Shown one piece after another: positions 1 through 5,258 of a stretch of 6,268 bases of DNA. Under the pieces are notes generated by a model that worked only from the letters and a program-made list of their open reading frames with translations, ran no database searches and was not told the DNA's origin. Position 1 is the first letter of the stretch; each line of letters opens with the position of its first letter. Source of the DNA: Candidatus Gastranaerophilales bacterium (GTDB lineage Bacteria; Cyanobacteriota; Vampirovibrionia; Gastranaerophilales; Gastranaerophilaceae); assembly GCA_944324205.1 (NCBI GenBank), contig CALUVK010000096.1, forward strand, positions 1 through 6,268. Direction: 5' to 3'. Made by a program: the position numbers and the translations under genes.

Positions 1-1871
1 TCAGCGTTAACCCCGTCTATATTTTTAATTAAGTCCGTAAATTTTCTTGAAACCTCTTCGGTTCTGGTTAAAGACGCTCCGTCAGGAAGCGTAATCTGCG
101 CAAGCAAGACACCCTGATCTTCATCAGGAATAAAACCTGTAGAAATCGTTTTAAAGCATAAAAGAGTTAAAAGAATTATTCCCGCATAAAGGATTATTAC
201 AAGCTTTTTATCGTAAACAAACTTTTTAACATATTCCATATAAAAGTTTTCAAGCTTTGCAAACATTTCATTGAAATCTTTTACCAGAATATCGGCTTTT
301 TGTCCGATTTTAACCATAATCGGATGTTTTTCTTTCAATTTGTCTTGATTTTGGCCTAAGAAATGCGAACACATAGCAGGCGAAAGAGTAAGTGCGCAAA
401 CAGCAGACAGTGCGATTGATACCGCAATACAAACGGCAAACTGTTTATACATAACCCCTGTCATACCGCCCATAAATACAATAGGCACAAATACCGCCAT
501 CAAAACAAGCGCCATTGCAACAAGCGCAAACCCTACTTCCTGCATCGTAAGCTGGGTTGCAATAACAGCGGATTTTCCTTCATCAATATGCCTTTTTACG
601 TTTTCAATAACAACAATAGCGTCATCGACTACGACCGCAACCGCAAGAACCATCGCAAAGAGGGTTAGGAGGTTAATCGACATCCCGAACGCTTTCAGGA
701 CAAAGAATGTACCAATTAAAGAAACCGGAATAGTAACGCACGGAACAAGAGTTGCCATAGCATCACCTAAGAAGAGGAAGATAATAAGAACAACGATTAA
801 GCCTGTAAGAAGGATTGTAAACTCAACTTCTTTCATTGATTCATGAATATAATCGGCATCGTCTTTTACATACAAAATCTTGATACCGTTTGTCATTTGT
901 GCGTTTAATTCATCAACTTTTTCTTTAACCGCTTTTGAAAGGTTGATAACGTTAGCGTCAGGAAGCTGTGAAATTATAACAACCGCAGAAGGCTTACCAT
1001 TAACCAAACCTAAATTTGAATAAGATTCAGCTCCCAATTCAACCCTTGCAATATCTTTAATTCTAACGTTTGAGCCGTCCATATTAGAGCGGATAATAAT
1101 ATTTTCAAACTGTTCTACTTCATCAAGACGCCCCTGCGTTTTTAATGTCAACTGCAAAGCGTTCTTCTCATCAGTAGGGAGCTGGCCTAAAGCGCCTGCC
1201 GTAACCTGCGTATTTTGAGTAGAAATTGCGTTCTTTACTTCGCTTGTTGAAATACCTAAGCCTGCCATTTTTTCAGGGTCAAGCCAAATTCTCATAGAAT
1301 AGTTGCCGCCGCCGTAAACTTCGACATCAGCAACACCTTCAACACGTTTAAGTTCATCTTTAATATATATAGACCCGTAGTTTGTTAAATCCAATTGTGT
1401 CCAGTTTCCCGACTCCGGGTAAAGCGTAAGAATAATAGCGCCGGAACCTGATGTCCTGCTTATTGCTGTAACCCCTGTTCTCTGAACATCTTCAGGTAAC
1501 TGTGACTGAACCTGCTGAATTCTGTTCTGTACATTCATCAGGTTAATATTCTTATCGGAGCCGACTTTAAAATAAAGGGTTAAAGAATAGCTCCCGTCAT
1601 AAGAGGTTGAAGTCATATAGGTTAAATCTTCAACACCGTTAAGTTTATTTTCCAAAACAGTAGCAACAGATGACTCAATAACCTCGGCACTTGCACCCTG
1701 ATAGTTCGCAGAAACTCTTACCTGCGGAGGGGTTACATCAGGATAGCTTTCCTGTTTCAAAGTGAGCATGGAAATTAAGCCCAAAATCACTATACATACT
1801 GATATTACTAATGCAAATCTGGGTTTTCTTATAAAAAAGAATAACTTTTCTTTATCAAATATCTGTTTCAT
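1..1871 (-). CDS. RND-family multidrug efflux permease, AcrB/MexB (HAE1) type, 3' end cut by window edge
   Basis: This is the inner-membrane, proton-driven pump of a tripartite drug exporter. I translated the minus strand from ATG at 1871-1869; 623 intact codons reach the left edge with no stop, against about 1030-1050 aa for the family. Visible landmarks: TM1 at about residues 15-35, followed by the family-typical ESYPDVTPPQV; porter subdomains (MRIWLDPEK, QNTQVTAGALG) closely paralleling AcrB; and TM4 with VVVDDAIVVIENV. Its Asp416-Asp417 correspond to the proton-relay Asp407-Asp408 of AcrB. FVPIVFMGG and LSPAMC follow, then TM7 and GFIPDEDQG at about residue 579. The TM10 lysine and the second porter half lie outside. 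The start ATG shares one base with the adaptor stop (TAATG), so translation is probably coupled. Family assignment is very secure; the substrates cannot be inferred. No outer-membrane channel gene is seen. Confidence 0.96.
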   Translation of the reverse strand, partial: MKQIFDKEKLFFFIRKPRFALVISVCIVILGLISMLTLKQESYPDVTPPQVRVSANYQGASAEVIESSVATVLENKLNGVEDLTYMTSTSYDGSYSLTLYFKVGSDKNINLMNVQNRIQQVQSQLPEDVQRTGVTAISRTSGSGAIILTLYPESGNWTQLDLTNYGSIYIKDELKRVEGVADVEVYGGGNYSMRIWLDPEKMAGLGISTSEVKNAISTQNTQVTAGALGQLPTDEKNALQLTLKTQGRLDEVEQFENIIIRSNMDGSNVRIKDIARVELGAESYSNLGLVNGKPSAVVIISQLPDANVINLSKAVKEKVDELNAQMTNGIKILYVKDDADYIHESMKEVEFTILLTGLIVVLIIFLFLGDAMATLVPCVTIPVSLIGTFFVLKAFGMSINLLTLFAMVLAVAVVVDDAIVVIENVKRHIDEGKSAVIATQLTMQEVGFALVAMALVLMAVFVPIVFMGGMTGVMYKQFAVCIAVSIALSAVCALTLSPAMCSHFLGQNQDKLKEKHPIMVKIGQKADILVKDFNEMFAKLENFYMEYVKKFVYDKKLVIILYAGIILLTLLCFKTISTGFIPDEDQGVLLAQITLPDGASLTRTEEVSRKFTDLIKNIDGVNA

Positions 1872-3016
1872 TAATCTTCTTCACTTTTTGCTACTACTTT
1901 TAACTTCTGGCCTTCGGTTGTAATATTCTGGATACCTGAAACAACGATTGTATCGTTAATATCAAGCCCGCCTTCTACAATCCAGTTGCTGTTTATATCA
2001 TCAGAAACTTCAATATTTTTCCTTACAGCCTTATTATCTTTAACCGCCCAGACATAATACCCGCTCATAGCATCACCCTTAGCGCATGCCTGCGGAACGG
2101 TCATGTATTCAACAAGCCTCGGTGCAATCAGTTTAACCTTCATATAAGCTCCCGGAACAAGCCAGCATCTTGAGTTATCAAATGAAGCACGCATTGTAAC
2201 AGAACCGGAGTCTTTATCAATCTTGTTATCAACAAAATTAATGGTGCCGGTCTTGTCGTACCAGCTTCCGTCTCCGAACTGGACTTTTACTTCAACATCT
2301 TTAAACTTATCACTAGCTCTCAATAGTTTAACAAAATCATCGGTTTTCAAGCTGAAAGTAACATAAACAGGCGAAACACTTGCTACGTTAACAAGAGAAC
2401 CGGAAGATGCCGTTACATAGTTGCCTTCCGTTATATTAACTTTCCCTATTCTTCCGTCAATAGGTGATTTTATGGTTGTGTAACCTAAGTTTACCCTTGC
2501 AAGTTCAAGCTGTTGAACCGCCGCATCTAATAATGCCTTGTTCTGGTTTCTCGCAGCAAGGCTTGAATCCACATCAGAGCGGCTGATTAAATCTTCCTTA
2601 ACAAGCGCATTTGCCCTGTTCCATTCCTGCTGGGCGTTTGTATATAAGGCTCTGTATTGGTTAACGGAAGCCTGTGCGTTGTTTACATTAAGCTGATATT
2701 CTCTCGGGTCGATTTGAAAGAGGAGCTGGCCTTTTTTTACAAAATCGCCTTCTTTAAAATATTTTTTCTGCAAAAACCCCGAAACTCTTGCAATCACGTC
2801 AATTGAATACTGCGCTTCAACTCTTCCCGTAGCTTCAGCTGAAACATTAACTTTCTCTATATGCGGATTATCAACCTCAACCTCCTTAGGTCGCATCATT
2901 GCCTGTTTTTGAATAAACCCGCCTATAGCTCCTGCTGTTTTATTATAAAAAATCGGCACAATTATTATAAGAAGTATAATTATACCAACTTGTCTGCGTG
3001 TCAAATTTATTTTCAT
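1871..3016 (-). CDS. RND efflux periplasmic adaptor (membrane fusion protein, AcrA/MexA/HlyD-like)
   Basis: A complete 381-aa protein that links the RND pump to an outer-membrane channel. The N-terminus has a basic start (residues 7-8 RR) and one hydrophobic segment at about 11-24 with no lipobox cysteine, so it is probably anchored by an uncleaved transmembrane helix, unlike lipidated AcrA. The first half of the barrel-sandwich (lipoyl) domain lies around residues 70-103 (ARVSGFLQK, KEGDFVKKGQLLFQIDP). The alpha-hairpin coiled coil spans about 104-175, rich in Ala/Gln/Asn and containing LISRSDVD. The second lipoyl half is at about 180-203 (TIKSPIDGRIGKVNITEGNYV), followed by the beta-barrel and membrane-proximal domains (VPGAYMKVKL at 287-296). 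The start is supported by a purine-rich GAGAGAGGG just upstream of ATG 3016-3014. It is the first gene of the operon, directly behind a consensus promoter and operator; the pump follows with a one-base overlap. Confidence 0.95.
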   Translation of the reverse strand: MKINLTRRQVGIIILLIIIVPIFYNKTAGAIGGFIQKQAMMRPKEVEVDNPHIEKVNVSAEATGRVEAQYSIDVIARVSGFLQKKYFKEGDFVKKGQLLFQIDPREYQLNVNNAQASVNQYRALYTNAQQEWNRANALVKEDLISRSDVDSSLAARNQNKALLDAAVQQLELARVNLGYTTIKSPIDGRIGKVNITEGNYVTASSGSLVNVASVSPVYVTFSLKTDDFVKLLRASDKFKDVEVKVQFGDGSWYDKTGTINFVDNKIDKDSGSVTMRASFDNSRCWLVPGAYMKVKLIAPRLVEYMTVPQACAKGDAMSGYYVWAVKDNKAVRKNIEVSDDINSNWIVEGGLDINDTIVVSGIQNITTEGQKLKVVAKSEED

Positions 3017-3034
3017 ATTTCCCTCTCTCCAACC

Positions 3035-3060
3035 ATAACGGTAGAATTTTCTACCATTAT
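3035..3060. promoter_or_regulatory. Candidate MarR operator: 26-bp imperfect palindrome
   Basis: The core is GGTAGAA-TT-TTCTACC (3040-3055), perfect 7-bp arms around two bases. After one mismatched pair (3039/3056) the symmetry continues with ATAA (3035-3038) against TTAT (3057-3060), giving 11 of 12 matched pairs per arm. It overlaps the -10 box (3056-3061) and the predicted start site of the efflux promoter, where a bound repressor would block RNA polymerase. MarR-family dimers typically bind palindromes of about this size, and a MarR gene starts 69 bp away. I saw no second copy nearer the regulator's own promoter. The symmetry is directly visible; the protein-site pairing is inferred. Confidence 0.75.
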
Positions 3061-3085
3061 ATCTTTATTAAAGCCATTATGTCAA
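3056..3085 (-). promoter_or_regulatory. Sigma-70-type promoter of the adaptor-pump operon
   Basis: On the minus strand the -35 box is TTGACA (3085-3080) and the -10 box is TATAAT (3061-3056), both full consensus, separated by 18 bp. The predicted transcription start is near 3049, leaving a leader of about 33 nt before the adaptor ATG at 3016, with the GAGAGAGGG ribosome-binding site inside it. Such a strong promoter would need tight repression, which fits the palindrome lying over the -10 and start site. Confidence 0.85.
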
Positions 3086-3092
3086 TGAACCC

Positions 3093-3121
3093 TTGTTTTT
3101 ATCAACCATATAGAGTACAAT
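3093..3121 (+). promoter_or_regulatory. Probable promoter of the MarR-family gene, implying a leaderless transcript
   Basis: TTGTTT (3093-3098) and TACAAT (3116-3121) are spaced by 17 bp, a good sigma-70 match. The start site would fall about 6-7 bases past the -10, at roughly 3127-3129, which is at or next to the ATG at 3129. No Shine-Dalgarno-like sequence lies at a normal distance from that ATG. The efflux operator (3035-3060) lies upstream of this -35, so simple steric autorepression is not obvious. Confidence 0.55.
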
Positions 3122-3128
3122 TATTTCG

Positions 3129-3596
3129 ATGAGTAATAATACTGAATTAAATTTTGAAGAGAGTATAACTTTTCAAATCGATTACACTTCAAATTTTAAC
3201 AAATCTTTTCGCAGGAGATTCAGCACTGCATATATTGATGCGGAACTTTTACCTGACGAATTTGCAATAATATTTTTTCTTGCAAAAGAACCTGATATCT
3301 CTCAAACAACTATTGCAAAATATCTGTTTAAAGGTAAGGCTCACGTCGGAAAAATCCTTAAAGAAATGGAGCAGAAAGGTTTGATAAAGCGCCAAAGTTC
3401 AGGACATTCATCACCCGCTAAAATAATTTTGCTTAATAAAGCTAAAGAAATTTATAAAAAAGGCCTGAAAGAAGTCGATATACTTGAAGAAAAGTATAAG
3501 CAAGAATTTACAAAAGAAGAGCATATGCAATTTCTTAACTATCTTAAACGCTACCGCAGTCTCCTGAGTTCTTTTGTAGAAGTCAATCTAAAATAA
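3129..3596 (+). CDS. MarR-family winged-helix transcriptional regulator
   Basis: A 155-aa protein, the usual length for MarR repressors. Residues 1-40 form the N-terminal dimerisation region. The winged helix spans about 41-103: LPDEFAIIFFL, DISQTTIAKYL (helix 2), KAHVGKILKEMEQKGLIKR (recognition helix and turn), then the wing and ILLNKAKEIY. The C-terminal helices from about 104 complete the dimer interface. The wing reads SSGHSSPAK in place of the frequent DxRDRR-type signature, which is within family variation. The start is fixed at 3129: an in-frame TAG lies at 3111-3113 with no ATG, GTG or TTG between, and the next internal Met falls inside the DNA-binding domain. The gene is divergent from the adaptor-pump operon, whose promoter carries a palindrome, so it is probably the local repressor released by a pump substrate. 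The ligand is unknown. Confidence 0.92.
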   Translation: MSNNTELNFEESITFQIDYTSNFNKSFRRRFSTAYIDAELLPDEFAIIFFLAKEPDISQTTIAKYLFKGKAHVGKILKEMEQKGLIKRQSSGHSSPAKIILLNKAKEIYKKGLKEVDILEEKYKQEFTKEEHMQFLNYLKRYRSLLSSFVEVNLK

Positions 3597-3684
3597 CAAT
3601 TTCTGTTTAAATATCCATGAAACTTTTCATTACTGTATATAAGCACTAATAATCATTATAATTAGCTTTTTCAATTTCCTGTTT

Positions 3685-3771
3685 TTATTTATCCTTTAAA
3701 TCTTCTTCCGGTAATAAACATTCCATATCTTTAATAATTAAATATGCACCATAATTTTTATTGTGGTGCAT
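3685..3771 (-). CDS. Small open frame, 28 aa, possible remnant of a longer gene
   Basis: Minus-strand ATG 3771-3769 to TAA 3687-3685. The peptide starts MHHNKNYGAY, continues with LIIKDMECLLPEEDLKDK, and has a protein-like composition. Purine-rich AAGAAGAG (3785-3778) lies 6 bases before the ATG. After the stop the same frame stays open for another 12 codons (KQEIEKANYNDY) before a TAG, as expected for a degraded gene. A shared N-terminus (M-x-HNKNY-x-x-Y) recurs in the frame starting at 3889 on the other strand. I do not recognise the family. The LLPEEDL stretch loosely recalls the N-termini of some transposases, but that is weak. It may not be expressed. Confidence 0.3.
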   Translation of the reverse strand: MHHNKNYGAYLIIKDMECLLPEEDLKDK

Positions 3772-3772
3772 A
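3743..3772. repeat. Hairpin, 13-bp arms with a 4-base loop
   Basis: Arms TATGCACCA (3743-3751) and TGGTGCATA (3764-3772) are perfectly complementary. They continue inward through one imperfect pair (3752/3763; G-U in plus-strand RNA, C-A mismatch in minus-strand RNA) and three A-T pairs to a loop at 3756-3759. No T-run follows on the plus strand, so it is a poor intrinsic terminator. In minus-strand RNA it would bury the ATG of the 28-aa frame. Confidence 0.6.
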
Positions 3773-3775
3773 AAG
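3750..3775 (-). repeat. Left copy of a 26-bp inverted repeat
   Basis: The reverse complement of 3750-3775 matches 3885-3910 at 25 of 26 positions; the only difference is A versus G in the second codon after the shared ATG. The match stops abruptly at both ends. The two copies enclose 109 bp. Read outward, this copy is the first seven codons of the 28-aa minus-strand frame plus a few upstream bases. Confidence 0.85.
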
Positions 3776-3788
3776 TGCTCTTCTTTAA

Positions 3789-3817
3789 AAAATATCTAAA
3801 AAATAAGAACTCGTCAA
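3789..3817 (-). promoter_or_regulatory. Weak candidate promoter for the 28-aa frame
   Basis: Minus-strand TTGACG (3817-3812), 17 bp, TATTTT (3794-3789). The -35 is good and the -10 poor. The start site would fall near 3782, about 11 nt before the ATG and within the purine-rich stretch. In DNA this AT-rich, a match of this quality can arise by chance. Confidence 0.25.
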
Positions 3818-3884
3818 TTTAAAAACAAATATAAAATCAACTATGTAAAAAATGTAAAAATTCTTTAATTCTGATTCCAGGAAG

Positions 3885-3910
3885 CTTTATGCGCCACAAT
3901 AAAAATTATG
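3885..3910 (+). repeat. Right copy of a 26-bp inverted repeat
   Basis: Partner of 3750-3775 in opposite orientation, 25 of 26 identical. It contains ATG at 3889-3891 and, read on the plus strand, the codons for MRHNKNY. It ends 24 bases before the ATG of the NeuD-like gene, so whatever process made the repeat has shaped that gene's leader. Confidence 0.85.
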
Positions 3911-3990
3911 ATAACTATCAGAAAGTGAAAAATAATGAAGGAAAGACTTGTAATTTTAGGCTGCGGCGGACACGCAAGAGCGGTTCTTGA
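3889..3990 (+). CDS. Short upstream frame, 33 aa, overlapping the start of the NeuD-like gene
   Basis: Plus-strand ATG 3889 to TGA 3988-3990, beginning MRHNKNYDNYQKVK. AGGAAG (3879-3884) lies 4 bases before the ATG, a better ribosome-binding site than the one in front of the NeuD-like gene (3935), which this frame overlaps in another phase by 56 bases. Beyond about codon 15 it merely shadows the NeuD-like gene. It could be a leader peptide, or the surviving 5' end of a gene cut off when its present neighbour was joined. Its start resembles that of the 28-aa minus-strand frame. Confidence 0.25.
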   Translation: MRHNKNYDNYQKVKNNEGKTCNFRLRRTRKSGS

Positions 3991-4537
3991 TGTTATTTTA
4001 TATAATAATCAATATAAAGATATAATATTTGCAGATAAAAATGCAAGAGAAAATGAAACTATTCTTGGCTATCCCGTATACAAACAATATAAAATAACGG
4101 GTGAAAAAGTTTTTGTTGCCATTGGTGATAACTGCAAAAGAAGAACTTTGTGCGAAAAATATTACAGCAATCTTATTTCTGTTGTCTCAAAAACTGCTTA
4201 TATCGGAAAAAATGTGAATATAGGAAAAGGTGTTTTCGTTGCACATAGCTCACATATCGGTATATTGTCCGACATTGATGATTTTTGTGTAATCAATACT
4301 TCCGCATCTATAGATCATGAATGCAAAATCGGCAAAGGTTCATTTATAGGGCCCAACTCTACAATATGCGGGAAAGTTACCGTTAAAGAAAATGTTTTTA
4401 TAGGAGCGGGAACTACCATTATTGATAATATCTCAATAATTGATAATACCGTAATCGGAGCCGGAGCCGTTGTTATCAAAGACATAACCTCTTGCGGAAC
4501 GTATGTGGGCATCCCTGCGGCTAAAATAACTCAATAG
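3935..4537 (+). CDS. neuD: NeuD/PglD-family sugar O- or N-acyltransferase with left-handed beta-helix
   Basis: A 200-aa protein of the family that transfers acetyl from acetyl-CoA to nonulosonic acids or UDP-amino sugars. The N-terminal PglD-type nucleotide-binding domain (about 1-80) opens with LVILGCGGHARAVLDV (residues 5-20), carrying the GxGGHA signature, and has VAIGDN at 61-66. A hexapeptide-repeat beta-helix runs from about 88 to 183 (IGKNVNIGKGV, CKIGKGSFIG, VFIGAGTTI, TVIGAGAVV). His128, followed by Glu129, sits where the family's catalytic histidine is expected (NTSASIDHE). The C-terminus GTYVGIPAAKI is typical. The start is chosen from the canonical N-terminus; a TGA at 3926-3928 closes the frame upstream, and the ribosome-binding site is weak. 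It converges on the CMP-sugar synthetase gene 40 bp downstream, which favours a nonulosonate role, though the acyl acceptor is inferred and PglD/bacillosamine-type activity remains possible. Confidence 0.88.
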   Translation: MKERLVILGCGGHARAVLDVILYNNQYKDIIFADKNARENETILGYPVYKQYKITGEKVFVAIGDNCKRRTLCEKYYSNLISVVSKTAYIGKNVNIGKGVFVAHSSHIGILSDIDDFCVINTSASIDHECKIGKGSFIGPNSTICGKVTVKENVFIGAGTTIIDNISIIDNTVIGAGAVVIKDITSCGTYVGIPAAKITQ

Positions 4538-4540
4538 TCA

Positions 4541-4573
4541 TAAAAACAAATATTTTAATTTTTATAAATTTGT
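4541..4573 (-). terminator. Weak AT-rich intrinsic terminator of the NeuA-like operon
   Basis: Arms ACAAAT (4546-4551) and ATTTGT (4568-4573) are complementary around a 16-base AT-rich loop. On the minus strand, the direction of the NeuA-like gene that ends at 4578, the stem is followed by TTTTTA. It lies in the 40-bp gap between two convergent genes, where a terminator is expected. The stem is short and low in GC, so strength is doubtful. Confidence 0.35.
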
Positions 4574-4577
4574 CAAG

Positions 4578-5258
4578 TTATTCTGCATAAACTTTCATTA
4601 ATTGCTCTGCAATAATCCAATCGCTTTCTTCATCAAGCTCATATGCCGTGTATGAAGGAAGTTCGTAAAAAGTAATTTTCCCTGAAAGCCGGCATTTGTC
4701 TCTCAAAATATTTCCGGCTTTATTAATATAGCAGGCGCCTGTTTCCGCAACAAGTCCTTCAAAATCCTGTCTGCGCGGGCGTCTGCGGTAATCATAATTA
4801 ACAGGTTTTACCCCTCCGTCCGGCTCTATAAACCACTTAAACTGCTTTTCAACAACTGCAGAAAATATCGAATCCGCATCACTTTCAATATATTTTTTGA
4901 ACATTCCGTCTATATGCTCTGATTTTAATAAAGGAGAAGTCGCCTGGATTAAAAAGAAATTGTCTTTTTTATCAAGCCCTGCATTATCTATATATTCAAG
5001 CATTACTCTTTCAGTAGAGGCTGTATCAGATGCATTCTCTGAATTTCTGTCAAAAATCTCCAATTTTTCAAACCCGAAACCCAAAACTACCTCTTTTATT
5101 TCTCCGCTATCTGTTGCAATAATAACTTTATCTATGCAGCAGGCTTCATTTGCGGCTCTTGCAGTCCAATATACAAGCGGTTTGCCGTTAATCTCTTTTA
5201 TATTCTTGAGAGGTATTGATTTACTCCCGCCTCTAACGGGAATGAACGCTATATTCAT
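4578..5258 (-). CDS. neuA: CMP-nonulosonic acid (acylneuraminate) cytidylyltransferase, NeuA-like
   Basis: A complete 226-aa enzyme that activates a nine-carbon 2-keto sugar acid (sialic acid or a relative) with CTP to give the CMP-sugar used by glycosyltransferases. It begins with the nucleotide-binding signature IPVRGGSKSIPLKNI (residues 6-20), then VIIATDSGEI (45-54), FLIQATSPLL (102-111), a basic RRRPRRQDFEG at 158-168, and the C-terminal YELDEESDW at 206-214 with acidic residues suited to metal binding. Length and motif order fit the NeuA/LegF/PseF class, but the motifs do not settle whether the substrate is N-acetylneuraminate, legionaminate, pseudaminate or another acid. The start MNIAFIP is canonical, with GAAAGAAGAAG just upstream. 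The first 26 bases overlap the end of the oxidoreductase gene, so translation is likely coupled. Confidence 0.9.
   Translation of the reverse strand: MNIAFIPVRGGSKSIPLKNIKEINGKPLVYWTARAANEACCIDKVIIATDSGEIKEVVLGFGFEKLEIFDRNSENASDTASTERVMLEYIDNAGLDKKDNFFLIQATSPLLKSEHIDGMFKKYIESDADSIFSAVVEKQFKWFIEPDGGVKPVNYDYRRRPRRQDFEGLVAETGACYINKAGNILRDKCRLSGKITFYELPSYTAYELDEESDWIIAEQLMKVYAE

Larger units (their letters stand above)
3597..3934. other. AT-rich intergenic region with an inverted repeat and gene-start remnants
   Basis: No full-length gene fits in this 338-bp gap between the MarR gene and the NeuD-like gene. Its strongest structure is a pair of 26-bp inverted repeats (3750-3775 and 3885-3910), each holding an ATG and the codons of a similar short peptide read outward. 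A hairpin (3743-3772) overlies the left copy. I found no GC-rich hairpin with a T-run after the MarR gene and no convincing promoter for the NeuD-like gene. The very low GC and the repeated gene starts suggest a decayed or recently rearranged spot. Confidence 0.6.

Noticed and set aside
2861..3088. 75-codon plus-strand open frame opposite the adaptor's 5' end
   Set aside because: It lies antisense to a well-supported gene and across the operon's promoter, has low-complexity composition and matches no recognisable domain.
3617..3665. Short AT-only palindromes after the MarR gene (ATGAA/TTCAT, CTAAT/ATTAG)
   Set aside because: Stems are 5 bp and AT-only with no T-run in the right place; not enough for a terminator.
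3907..3912. TATGAT as a -10 box for the NeuD-like gene
   Set aside because: No -35-like sequence at 16-18 bp upstream, and it overlaps the end of the inverted repeat; isolated -10-like hexamers are common in AT-rich DNA.
4315..4512. 65-codon minus-strand open frame inside the NeuD-like gene
   Set aside because: It is a shadow of the hexapeptide repeats; the plus-strand protein has clear family motifs throughout.
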